A stretch of 52,957 nucleotides of DNA from an uncultured Spirochaetales bacterium (GTDB lineage: Bacteria > Spirochaetota > Spirochaetia > Sphaerochaetales > Sphaerochaetaceae). Below are positions 7,240 through 14,234 of this stretch, piece by piece (the first letter of the stretch is position 1; each line of letters opens with the position of its first letter). Where the stretch lies: the NCBI GenBank assembly GCA_934247875.1, contig CAKQJZ010000003.1, positions 1-52,957 of the forward strand. The letters run 5' to 3'. The notes below the pieces were generated by a model, which was not told where the DNA came from, did no database searches, and worked only from the letters and a program-made list of their open reading frames with translations. A program made the position numbers and the translations under genes.

Positions 7240-8580
7240 ATGATTACAGTAATTAAGAATGTAAGAATCTTTCAGACAGAGCCTCCTTTTGATGTAAAAG
7301 AGGGAATGGATGTTGTAATTGATGGTTCAGTTATCAAAGCAGTTGGCAGTTCTATTGCTTCTGATTACAAAGCTGATAAGACTATCGATGGCAGTGGAAA
7401 GACCTTGATTCCTGGTAATGTATGCTCTCATCATCACTACTACTCAGGTCTTTCAAGAGGCATGCTTATAAGTGCAGGTCCTCAGACAGATTTCATCCAG
7501 GTACTCAAAGAGTGGTGGTGGCGTCTTGATAGAGGTCTTGATGAGGAAGCTTGCTACTACTCATCCCTCATTTGCTCAATGGATGCAATCGCTAGTGGTA
7601 CAACTGCTGCAATTGACCATCATGCATCTCCTGCAGACATAAAAGGAAGCCTATCTACAATTGCAAAAGGCATGGAAGAGATCGGTATCAGAGGCTCTAC
7701 ATGCTATGAAGTAACAGATAGAAATGGCGGCATGAAGGAAGTTGAAGAGGGTGTTGAAGAGAATGTCAGATTCGCAGAAGAAGTAACTCGAAGACGCAAG
7801 AACGGCGAAGAAGTGCTTTGCGAAGCAATGATTGGCGGCCACGCTCCATTTACTATTCCAGATGAAGGCTTAAAGCTTATGAAGGAAGCAGTGGATAAGA
7901 GCGGACGTGCTATGCATCTTCATGTAGCAGAAGATAAGTATGATGTAGTGAATAGCCATCATATTTATGGAAAGGATATCATCGATCGCTTGGATGACTT
8001 TGGACTTCTGGATGAGAATACACTGCTTGTCCATGGTGTTCATTTAAGCGAAAGCGAAGTCGATAAACTCAATGAGAGAGGCTGCTTCTTAGCACATAAT
8101 GGCAGATCCAATATGAATAACCATATTGGCTACAATCATCAGCTTCCAAGAATCAAGAAGCTTGTGCTTGGAACAGATGGCTGCGGCGGCAATATGTTTG
8201 AAGAGATCAAGATTTCTTTCTTCAAGCATAAAGATGATGGTGGTCCATTCTGGCCATCTGACTTCCTCGCTGCTCTTAACCGTGGCAACCGCTTGGTTGA
8301 GTCTAATTGGAAGGAAGGCAAGTGGGGCAGAGTAGAGCCTGGCTATAAAGCTGACTTAGTGCTCCTGGATTACAATAATCCAACACCATTTGTTAAGGAT
8401 AATGCACCTGGTCACTTTGTTTGGGGTATGTCCAGTGGACATGTTCACACAACAATAGTAAATGGCAAAGTTCTCTTTGAGAATCATCACTTTGTAAGAA
8501 AAGATGCAGAGGATATCTATAGAGAAGCCAGCAAGGTTGCAGCTCGAGTTTGGAAAACAGTTGATAAAATTAAAGCCTGA
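7240..8580 (+). CDS. ssnA: SsnA: amidohydrolase/chlorohydrolase family protein of the purine-selenium cluster
   Basis: A 446-residue member of the metal-dependent amidohydrolase superfamily (deaminase branch), the usual SsnA length. The N-terminal beta-sandwich contains IDGSGKTLIPG. The first metal motif is SHHHYYSG (about residues 64-71), where deaminases carry HxH. Further metal ligands are expected in LHLHVAED (about 227), LVHGVHL and the aspartate of GTDGCGG (about 311). By family it hydrolyses an amino-substituted or ring amide substrate. In E. coli it is linked to the purine cluster, and gut-bacterial work ties ssnA homologues to anaerobic purine/urate breakdown. It starts 2 nt after ygfK, with GAGGAG inside the ygfK end, so the two are translationally close. 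Confidence 0.92.
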   Translation: MITVIKNVRIFQTEPPFDVKEGMDVVIDGSVIKAVGSSIASDYKADKTIDGSGKTLIPGNVCSHHHYYSGLSRGMLISAGPQTDFIQVLKEWWWRLDRGLDEEACYYSSLICSMDAIASGTTAAIDHHASPADIKGSLSTIAKGMEEIGIRGSTCYEVTDRNGGMKEVEEGVEENVRFAEEVTRRRKNGEEVLCEAMIGGHAPFTIPDEGLKLMKEAVDKSGRAMHLHVAEDKYDVVNSHHIYGKDIIDRLDDFGLLDENTLLVHGVHLSESEVDKLNERGCFLAHNGRSNMNNHIGYNHQLPRIKKLVLGTDGCGGNMFEEIKISFFKHKDDGGPFWPSDFLAALNRGNRLVESNWKEGKWGRVEPGYKADLVLLDYNNPTPFVKDNAPGHFVWGMSSGHVHTTIVNGKVLFENHHFVRKDAEDIYREASKVAARVWKTVDKIKA

Positions 8581-8593
8581 TAGGAGAGAAAAA

Positions 8594-9817
8594 ATGGCAA
8601 TTCAGAATCAGATTAAGGAACTTGCAGAAAAGTATCGTGATTACACAGCAGAGAACCTTTCAAAGCTTGTAAAGACCAAGAGCTATAGCTCAAAAGAAGA
8701 AGATGTATGTCGTCTTATTGTCAAGCTATGTGAAGAGGCTGGCTTTGACGAAGTCAGAATCGATGGCCTTGGTTCTGTAATCGGACGTGTTGGTAATGGC
8801 CCTAAGAAACTTGCTTTTGATGCTCATATCGACACTGTAGAGGTTGGTAACCTCAAGAACTGGAACTTCGATCCTTTCTCAGGTGAAATCAAAGATGGAA
8901 AGGTTTGGGGAAGAGGCGCTTCTGACCAGAAGGGTGGCGCTGCATCTATGATCACAGCTGGCCGTATTCTCAAAGAGCTTGGCTACGGCGGCGAATATAC
9001 AGTTTATTTCACATTCACAGTAATGGAAGAAGACTGCGATGGAATGTGCTGGAAGTATTTGATTGAAGAAGAGAACTTCAAGCCAGATATGATCGTTTCC
9101 ACAGAGCCTACATCATGCCGTCTATACAGAGGCCACAGAGGCAGAATGGAAATCAGAATCATTCTCAGAGGTATCTCATGCCATGGTTCAGCTCCAGAGA
9201 GAGGCGTTTCAGCAGCTTATAAAGCAGCTCGTGCAGCACTTGCTATTGAGCAGCTCAATAAGGATCTCCAGCCAGATGAGGATAACTTCCTTGGCAAGGG
9301 TACTATCACAGTCTCACAGATGGACGTTAAGGGACCTTCACAGTGCGCAGTTGCTGACTATGCAATGCTCTATTGCGACAGACGTCTGACATGGGGTGAA
9401 GATGCAGAGCTTGCTATCAACCAGGTTAAGGAATATGTTTCAAAGGCAACAGGAGACAAGAAGGAAGATATCATCGTAGAAATGCCTAACTATGAGAAAG
9501 TTGGCTGGACAAATAAGCCATATTCACAGGAACTCTACTTCCCAACATGGAAGCTTCCAGAGTCAGCTCCTCTTGTACAGGCAGGTATCAAGGACTATGA
9601 AGCTCTCTATGGAAAGGCTCCAGTAGTTGATAAATGGACATTCTCAACTAACCTTGTTGCTACAACTGGCCGCCATAAGATCCCAGCTATTGGTTTCGGT
9701 CCTGGTGATGAGGCTCAGGCTCATGCTCCTAACGAAATCAACAGAGTTGAAGATCTTGTTATCTGCGCAGGCTTCTATGCACTCCTTCCATATTCATTAG
9801 AAGGAAAACTCAACTAA
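8594..9817 (+). CDS. ygeY: YgeY: M20-family selenium-metabolism-linked hydrolase
   Basis: A 407-residue zinc-dependent M20/M28-type hydrolase, matching the E. coli YgeY length. Metal and catalytic motifs are FDAHIDTVE (about 75-83), GRGASDQKGG (about 107, bridging Asp), VMEEDCDG (about 145, catalytic Glu pair) and HRGRMEI. The frame is open upstream to 8504, but the ATG at 8594 is chosen because TAGGAGAG lies 8 nt before it and an earlier start would overlap ssnA by 25 codons. In purine-degrading gut bacteria the gene always travels with ygfK, ssnA and ygeW. It is likely an amidase/peptidase acting on a carbamoylated or diamino acid intermediate (inference). Last gene of its operon; a terminator follows. 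Confidence 0.92.
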   Translation: MAIQNQIKELAEKYRDYTAENLSKLVKTKSYSSKEEDVCRLIVKLCEEAGFDEVRIDGLGSVIGRVGNGPKKLAFDAHIDTVEVGNLKNWNFDPFSGEIKDGKVWGRGASDQKGGAASMITAGRILKELGYGGEYTVYFTFTVMEEDCDGMCWKYLIEEENFKPDMIVSTEPTSCRLYRGHRGRMEIRIILRGISCHGSAPERGVSAAYKAARAALAIEQLNKDLQPDEDNFLGKGTITVSQMDVKGPSQCAVADYAMLYCDRRLTWGEDAELAINQVKEYVSKATGDKKEDIIVEMPNYEKVGWTNKPYSQELYFPTWKLPESAPLVQAGIKDYEALYGKAPVVDKWTFSTNLVATTGRHKIPAIGFGPGDEAQAHAPNEINRVEDLVICAGFYALLPYSLEGKLN

Positions 9818-9838
9818 TTCCAATTTTCAGTGATTTCT

Positions 9839-9870
9839 GTCCTCCTTTCTATCTAGAAGGGGGACTTTTT
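9839..9870 (+). terminator. Intrinsic terminator of ygfK-ssnA-ygeY
   Basis: GTCCTCCTT (9839-9847) pairs with AAGGGGGAC (9857-9865), with one G-U, followed by TTTTT (9866-9870). Confidence 0.85.
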
Positions 9871-9879
9871 ACAAGAAAA

Positions 9880-9921
9880 GCTCCCCAAAAGGGAGCTCAA
9901 AAGCAGCAGGTAGTTGCTTTT
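9880..9921. other. Two further hairpins downstream of the ygeY terminator
   Basis: GCTCCC (9880-9885)/GGGAGC (9891-9896) and AAAAGCA (9899-9905)/TGCTTTT (9915-9921) follow the main terminator. The first is followed by TTTTCTT on the minus strand, so it may stop antisense transcripts. From 9922 to 9995 nothing else is recognised. Confidence 0.45.
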
Positions 9922-9995
9922 CCGTCGTTTAGACTTATGTATTCTAGATGCTATTTCACTTCTGAGCAAGATGCTGATATAGCTATTTATTTAAT

Positions 9996-10024
9996 TTGTA
10001 CCTTGTTGCAATGTGTTGTATAAT
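9996..10024 (+). promoter_or_regulatory. Promoter of the xanthine dehydrogenase operon
   Basis: TTGTAC (9996-10001), 17-nt spacer, consensus TATAAT (10019-10024). The leader to the ATG at 10098 is about 67 nt and AT-rich. A direct-repeat motif fills most of the spacer. Confidence 0.65.
10004..10020 (+). promoter_or_regulatory. Direct-repeat operator motif, site 2 (xdh promoter)
   Basis: TGTTGC-AATG-TGTTGTA, 16 of 17 comparable positions following the pattern at 4051. Here it lies between -35 and -10 and overlaps the first two bases of TATAAT. Binding there would repress, or twist the promoter in a MerR-like way. Confidence 0.55.
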
Positions 10025-10097
10025 GAATTTCAAGATTAATTATTATCAAGATAATTCTTCATTATATAAAGAAAAAACTAATGGACATGGAGGGTTT

Positions 10098-12242
10098 ATG
10101 CAATCACTAAACATTGACGATCGCATCATTCGTGTTGACGCCTATTCAAAGGCTAGAGGCGAAGCTTTGTATGTCTCTGATCTGACTTTTCCAGATATGC
10201 AGTATGCAACTATGATCAGATCCGAGGTTCCTCGTGGAAAGATAATCTCTATTGATATGCCAGAGCTTCCTAAAGGCTATAAATTCATCAGCGCCAAAGA
10301 TATTCCAGAGGGTGGAAAGAATGAGCTCTGGATGATTCAGAAAGACTGGAGATGTTTTGCTGATGGAGACGTTCGTTTTGTTGGAGATGTTATAGGTCTC
10401 TTGGTTGGTAAAGACAGAACAACTCTTAAGTTCTTGAAAGACAGAATCAAGATTGCATATGAAGAGTGTGAAAGCGCTATAACAATAGACGAAGGCGTTG
10501 CAGTCAAAGGTGGCCCAATAGTAGGAGAGAATAATGTAATGTGCTCACTCTTCTGCGAAAAGGGACGTGATATGGAAGAGGTCTTCAAAGAGGCTGATGA
10601 GGTAATCGAAGAGACTATCGAGACAGGCTTCCAGGAGCATGTTCACCTTGAGACTAATGGTGCGCTTGTTACAATGGAAGGTGATAAGTTCGTCTTCTAT
10701 GCTTCTGCTCAGTGTCCTTTCTATATCAGAAAGTCAATTGCAGGTGTACTTGGCATTCCTTTTGATAGAATAGTTGTTCGTCAGACAACTACAGGAGGAG
10801 CTTTCGGAGGAAAAGAGAACTTCCCAGATGCGCTTTGTGGTCCACTCCTTGTTGCTGAGAATATCATAAGAAAGCCTATTAAGCTTATATTCGAGCGTGA
10901 AGAAGATATGCTATACAGCGTAAAGCGTCATCCTTCTAAGTGTGTATATAAGACAGCAATTAAAGATGGAAAGATAACTGGAAGCGATGGTCTTATCAGA
11001 TACAACTGCGGTCCATATCTCTCATCGTCTTTCGTTGTTCTTCAGCGTGGCGTATTCCATGCTAATAGCGTTTATGATATCGAGAATTCTCATCTGATTG
11101 GCGAAGGCATTGCAACTAATACATTCCCATCTGATGCATTCAGAGGCTTTGGCGCACCTCAGACTATTTTCGCATTTGAGACTCATATGTCTCATATTGC
11201 TCATCATCTTGGCATCGACCCATTAGAGCTGAAGATGCAATATCTCTTAAAGCAGGGCAGTGAGACTGTAACTAACGGCCATATTGTTGAGCGCGTTATG
11301 CTTCCAGAGATGATCAAAGCTGTAACAGATGCATCTGACTATTGGAGAAAGGCTAAGGAATATAAGAGCGGATGTGGCAAAGGCATTGGAATTGCAATGT
11401 ATAACCATGGTGGTGCTTTTACAGGAAATGGCGAGCAGGCAATTATCAAGGCGCATGCAAGACTAGTCAAGAGCGGAGACAATGTAGATATCCAAGTAGG
11501 TTCTACAGAGATGGGCCAGGGGTTCCAGACTGCTCTTAGAAAGATTGCTGCTGCAACTCTTGGAATAGCTATTGAGAATATAAGCTATGAGAATCCTGAT
11601 ACATCACGTGTATGTGACTCAGGTCCTACAGCTGCTTCTCGTTCTACTATGATTGTCGGAAAGCTTGTTGAGAGAGCTGCTTTGCAGATGAAGGAACGCT
11701 GGAATGAAGGTGACTTCTCAGTTGAAGTTGAGTATGAGCATCCAGAGGGCCATCCATGGGACCAGTCAACATTCCGCGGAGACGCATATCTCGGTTATGG
11801 CTGGGGCGTTGCATGCGTAGAGGTTGAAGTCGATAGCATCACAAATGAAGTCAAGACTACTGGCATCTGGACAAGCCATGAAATCGGAAAGGCTATCGAT
11901 GAGCTTATAGTACATGGCCAGATCAATGGAGGTGTCATTCAGTCTCTTGGGTATGCTGCTATGGAGAAGCTTGAGAACAAGAAAGGTCATTTCAAGCAAA
12001 GCAGCATGTCTGATTACATCATTCCAACAAGCATGGACTTCCCTAAGCAGTATTATCATATCCAGGATAATCCATATCCATGGGGACCTTATGGTGCGAA
12101 AGGCATGGGCGAGCTTGTATTCAATGGCGCTGATGCTGCGTATGTCGATGCTGTTGAGAGAGCTTTAGGCATTGAGATTAGAAAGATTCCAATTCCACCA
12201 GAGGATCTTGAGGAGGCATTGAAGAATGTTCGCAGAAATTAA
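10098..12242 (+). CDS. xdhA: Xanthine dehydrogenase-family molybdopterin-binding subunit
   Basis: A 714-residue large subunit of a molybdenum hydroxylase. Landmarks are the N-terminal RVDAYSKARGEALYVSD (aldehyde oxidase/xanthine dehydrogenase a/b hammerhead domain), GGAFGGKE near 234, FRGFGAPQ near 349, STEMGQGFQ near 470, and GAKGMGELVF near 670, which carries the catalytic glutamate that deprotonates the Mo-OH. By family it hydroxylates purines or similar heterocycles; selenium genes nearby suggest a seleno-Mo cofactor. The start is ATG 10098 with GGAGGG 8 nt upstream; the frame is open further up but crosses the promoter. Its end overlaps the Fe-S subunit by 17 nt. Substrate (xanthine, hypoxanthine, urate or other) cannot be read from sequence. 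Confidence 0.9.
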   Translation: MQSLNIDDRIIRVDAYSKARGEALYVSDLTFPDMQYATMIRSEVPRGKIISIDMPELPKGYKFISAKDIPEGGKNELWMIQKDWRCFADGDVRFVGDVIGLLVGKDRTTLKFLKDRIKIAYEECESAITIDEGVAVKGGPIVGENNVMCSLFCEKGRDMEEVFKEADEVIEETIETGFQEHVHLETNGALVTMEGDKFVFYASAQCPFYIRKSIAGVLGIPFDRIVVRQTTTGGAFGGKENFPDALCGPLLVAENIIRKPIKLIFEREEDMLYSVKRHPSKCVYKTAIKDGKITGSDGLIRYNCGPYLSSSFVVLQRGVFHANSVYDIENSHLIGEGIATNTFPSDAFRGFGAPQTIFAFETHMSHIAHHLGIDPLELKMQYLLKQGSETVTNGHIVERVMLPEMIKAVTDASDYWRKAKEYKSGCGKGIGIAMYNHGGAFTGNGEQAIIKAHARLVKSGDNVDIQVGSTEMGQGFQTALRKIAAATLGIAIENISYENPDTSRVCDSGPTAASRSTMIVGKLVERAALQMKERWNEGDFSVEVEYEHPEGHPWDQSTFRGDAYLGYGWGVACVEVEVDSITNEVKTTGIWTSHEIGKAIDELIVHGQINGGVIQSLGYAAMEKLENKKGHFKQSSMSDYIIPTSMDFPKQYYHIQDNPYPWGPYGAKGMGELVFNGADAAYVDAVERALGIEIRKIPIPPEDLEEALKNVRRN

Positions 12243-12705
12243 GTTTAAGGTTAATGGCAAAGAAATTATATATCAGGGTGATCCTCTCAGACGTCTTATT
12301 GATGTGCTGAGAGAAGAGCTGGAGCTTACAGGTGTCAAAGAAGGCTGCGGAGAGGGCGAATGCGGAGCCTGCTCTGTTTTGAAAGATGGATACCTTGTAA
12401 CTTCCTGCATCATTCCAGTAGGTGCATGCAATGGTTCTGATATCTACACTATCGAAGGCATCCGTGATACAGAAAAGGGAGAATGCATTATCTCTTCCTT
12501 TGCTGAGGGCGGGGCTGTTCAGTGTGGTTTCTGTATTCCAGGCATGGTTATGGCAGCATACTATCTGCTTTCCAATAATCCAGATCCAAGTGAGGATGAT
12601 ATACGCTTAGCTATAAGCGGTAATATATGCAGATGCACAGGCTACGATCTGATTGTTGAGTCAATCAAGCTAGCAGCTGCTAAGGGAGAGGCGCTATGGA
12701 AGTAA
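12226..12705 (+). CDS. xdhC: [2Fe-2S] subunit of the xanthine dehydrogenase-type enzyme
   Basis: A 159-residue small subunit. The plant-type ferredoxin domain has CGEGECGACSV (about residues 40-50), and the C-terminal helical [2Fe-2S] domain has VQCGFCIPGM (about 98) and NICRCTGYD (about 134). All eight cluster cysteines are present. It shuttles electrons from the Mo site to the FAD subunit. The start is preceded by GAGGAGG inside xdhA, and the end overlaps the FAD subunit by 10 nt, so the three subunits are translationally coupled. The symbol follows E. coli usage, where XdhC is the Fe-S subunit, and should not be confused with the XdhC/CoxI maturation family seen at 19348 and 30101. Confidence 0.9.
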   Translation: MFAEIKFKVNGKEIIYQGDPLRRLIDVLREELELTGVKEGCGEGECGACSVLKDGYLVTSCIIPVGACNGSDIYTIEGIRDTEKGECIISSFAEGGAVQCGFCIPGMVMAAYYLLSNNPDPSEDDIRLAISGNICRCTGYDLIVESIKLAAAKGEALWK

Positions 12706-13547
12706 AGTGTTTTATTCCTGAAACTCTTGAAGAGGCATTGGCTCTTAAAGCTAAGCACAATGCTATTGTGCTTGCAGGTGGAACTGACTTGATGGTCCAG
12801 CATCGTCAAGGTTACTCTGTTTCTCCTTCTTTTGATCGTCCTATTATAATCATCTCCAATCTTGATGAGCTGAAAGGAATCAAAGAGCTGGATGATGGCT
12901 CTGTTGAAATCGGAGCTCTCTCTACCTCTCGTGAGATTGCTTCATCTCCTGTAGTTAATCCGCTAGTCAGAGAAGCTGCATCGAGAATGGGAGCTGTTGC
13001 GCTTCGTAACAGTGCGACTATTGGAGGCAATATTGGCAATGCATCTCCTAAAGGAGACCTTCCACAGCCTCTGATCCTGCTTGATGCTGTTGTTGTATTG
13101 CTTTCTGAAACAGGAGAGAGAAGAATGCTTCTTGATGATTTCATCAAGTCGGCTAAGAAGACTGAGATCAGAGAAGATGAGATTATCTCCAAAGTCATAA
13201 TTCCTCCTTCAGATTTCACTCTGACATACTTCAGAAAGATTGGCACAAGACGTGCTAATGCGATTTCAAAGCTTACTCTGTCTGCTGCATGCAAGATTGA
13301 GAATGGAGTTATTACGGACTTCAGAGCTTCTTCTGGCGCAGCTGGTCCAAAGGTAATGAGAGGCCATGATGCTGAGCATATTCTTATTGGTAAGAATATA
13401 GGCGAGATTGATTCTTTAAGAGAAGAGTTCTTAGACGCTTGGAACAATGTAATAAGCCCACATGCTATGCCAGAGTGGAGGCGTGGAACTACTAGACGAA
13501 TGCTATCATCATTCTTAGATCAGATAAGGGATTATAAGGAGGCATAA
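12696..13547 (+). CDS. xdhB: FAD-binding subunit of the xanthine dehydrogenase-type enzyme
   Basis: A 283-residue flavoprotein subunit of the CO dehydrogenase/xanthine dehydrogenase medium family. FAD-binding motifs are VLAGGTDLMVQ (about 25-35) and NSATIGGNIGNASPKGD (about 108-124). A C-terminal CO-dehydrogenase flavoprotein domain is present (YFRKIGTRRANAISK, about 180). It takes electrons from the [2Fe-2S] subunit and passes them to NAD or another acceptor. It overlaps the previous gene by 10 nt and its stop overlaps the next start (TAATG). Length and motifs are complete, which contrasts with the shorter YgfM-like gene that follows. Confidence 0.9.
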   Translation: MEVKCFIPETLEEALALKAKHNAIVLAGGTDLMVQHRQGYSVSPSFDRPIIIISNLDELKGIKELDDGSVEIGALSTSREIASSPVVNPLVREAASRMGAVALRNSATIGGNIGNASPKGDLPQPLILLDAVVVLLSETGERRMLLDDFIKSAKKTEIREDEIISKVIIPPSDFTLTYFRKIGTRRANAISKLTLSAACKIENGVITDFRASSGAAGPKVMRGHDAEHILIGKNIGEIDSLREEFLDAWNNVISPHAMPEWRRGTTRRMLSSFLDQIRDYKEA

Positions 13548-14233
13548 TGAGAGTACATCATCCAAGTACTGTACATGAGGCTGTTGAGCTTCGTCATAGA
13601 TATGAAGACAGTGCATACCTTGCTGGTGGCACTGAGATTCTGAGACTCAATGGAAAGAATGCTGAAGATATCATAGATATCTCCAGTCTGGTTTCAGATA
13701 AAATTGAGGAGCGCGATGGAAAGCTATATATTGGCGCTCTCGTAACTCTTGAATCTCTTTTGAAAGCAGATTCTGTTCCGGCTTTCTTAAAAGAAGCTGC
13801 AGCTTTCTGCTTCTCTTTTGAAAAGCGCAACAGTGCAACTGTTGGTGGCAATCTCGCTGCTCGCAGAAGCGACAGCTATCTTGCTGCTGCTTTTGCCTCA
13901 GCTGAGGCTGATGTTGTTCTTGAATGTGAGAAAGGTGAGAAAGTCAAAAGCCTTAAAGAGTATTTGTCAAAGGATTGCAGAGCTCTTATCAAATATATAG
14001 TTGTTGATAAGAACAGAACTGGCTTTGTTAAGCGCTTTGGAAGAACTCAGTCAACACATGCAACATTGATTGCTGCCTCATCTTGTGGCGTATATGCTCT
14101 CTCTTCCAGTTCATCTCCCTTAGCTGTTGGAACAACTCCTGATATTTATAGAGAGATTGAGTTCAAGAGTGATTTAGAGGGTAGCGCTGAGTATAAGCGT
14201 TATCTGGCTTCTGTAGTTTTTGAGGAGGTGTAA
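13547..14233 (+). CDS. ygfM: YgfM-like FAD-binding subunit (second Mo-hydroxylase)
   Basis: A 228-residue protein of the same FAD-binding fold as the preceding subunit: YLAGGTEILR near 25 and RNSATVGGNLAARRSD near 96. It is about 55 residues shorter and lacks a full C-terminal flavoprotein domain, as in E. coli YgfM, which is also small. It is positioned directly before xdhD, as in the E. coli ygfM-xdhD pair, and probably supplies flavin to that enzyme. Start and previous stop share TAATG; its stop lies 1 nt before the xdhD ATG. The reduced C-terminus may mean that it docks differently on a partner lacking Fe-S clusters (inference). Confidence 0.85.
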   Translation: MRVHHPSTVHEAVELRHRYEDSAYLAGGTEILRLNGKNAEDIIDISSLVSDKIEERDGKLYIGALVTLESLLKADSVPAFLKEAAAFCFSFEKRNSATVGGNLAARRSDSYLAAAFASAEADVVLECEKGEKVKSLKEYLSKDCRALIKYIVVDKNRTGFVKRFGRTQSTHATLIAASSCGVYALSSSSSPLAVGTTPDIYREIEFKSDLEGSAEYKRYLASVVFEEV

Positions 14234-14234
14234 G

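Noticed and set aside
8504..8593. Upstream start for ygeY
   Set aside because: It would overlap ssnA by 77 nt and lacks a ribosome site; TAGGAGAG points to 8594.
9922..10097. Purine or Mo-cofactor riboswitch in the xdh leader
   Set aside because: The leader is short and AT-rich, with only a weak AATTAT/ATAATT stem. No known aptamer core was recognised.
9996..10097. Upstream TTG start for the Mo-binding subunit at 10098
   Set aside because: Those codons run through the TATAAT promoter, and the family N-terminus begins at 10098.
12812..13447. Long antisense open frame opposite the FAD subunit gene
   Set aside because: It is a shadow of a well-supported gene; no ribosome site, and composition follows the sense codons.
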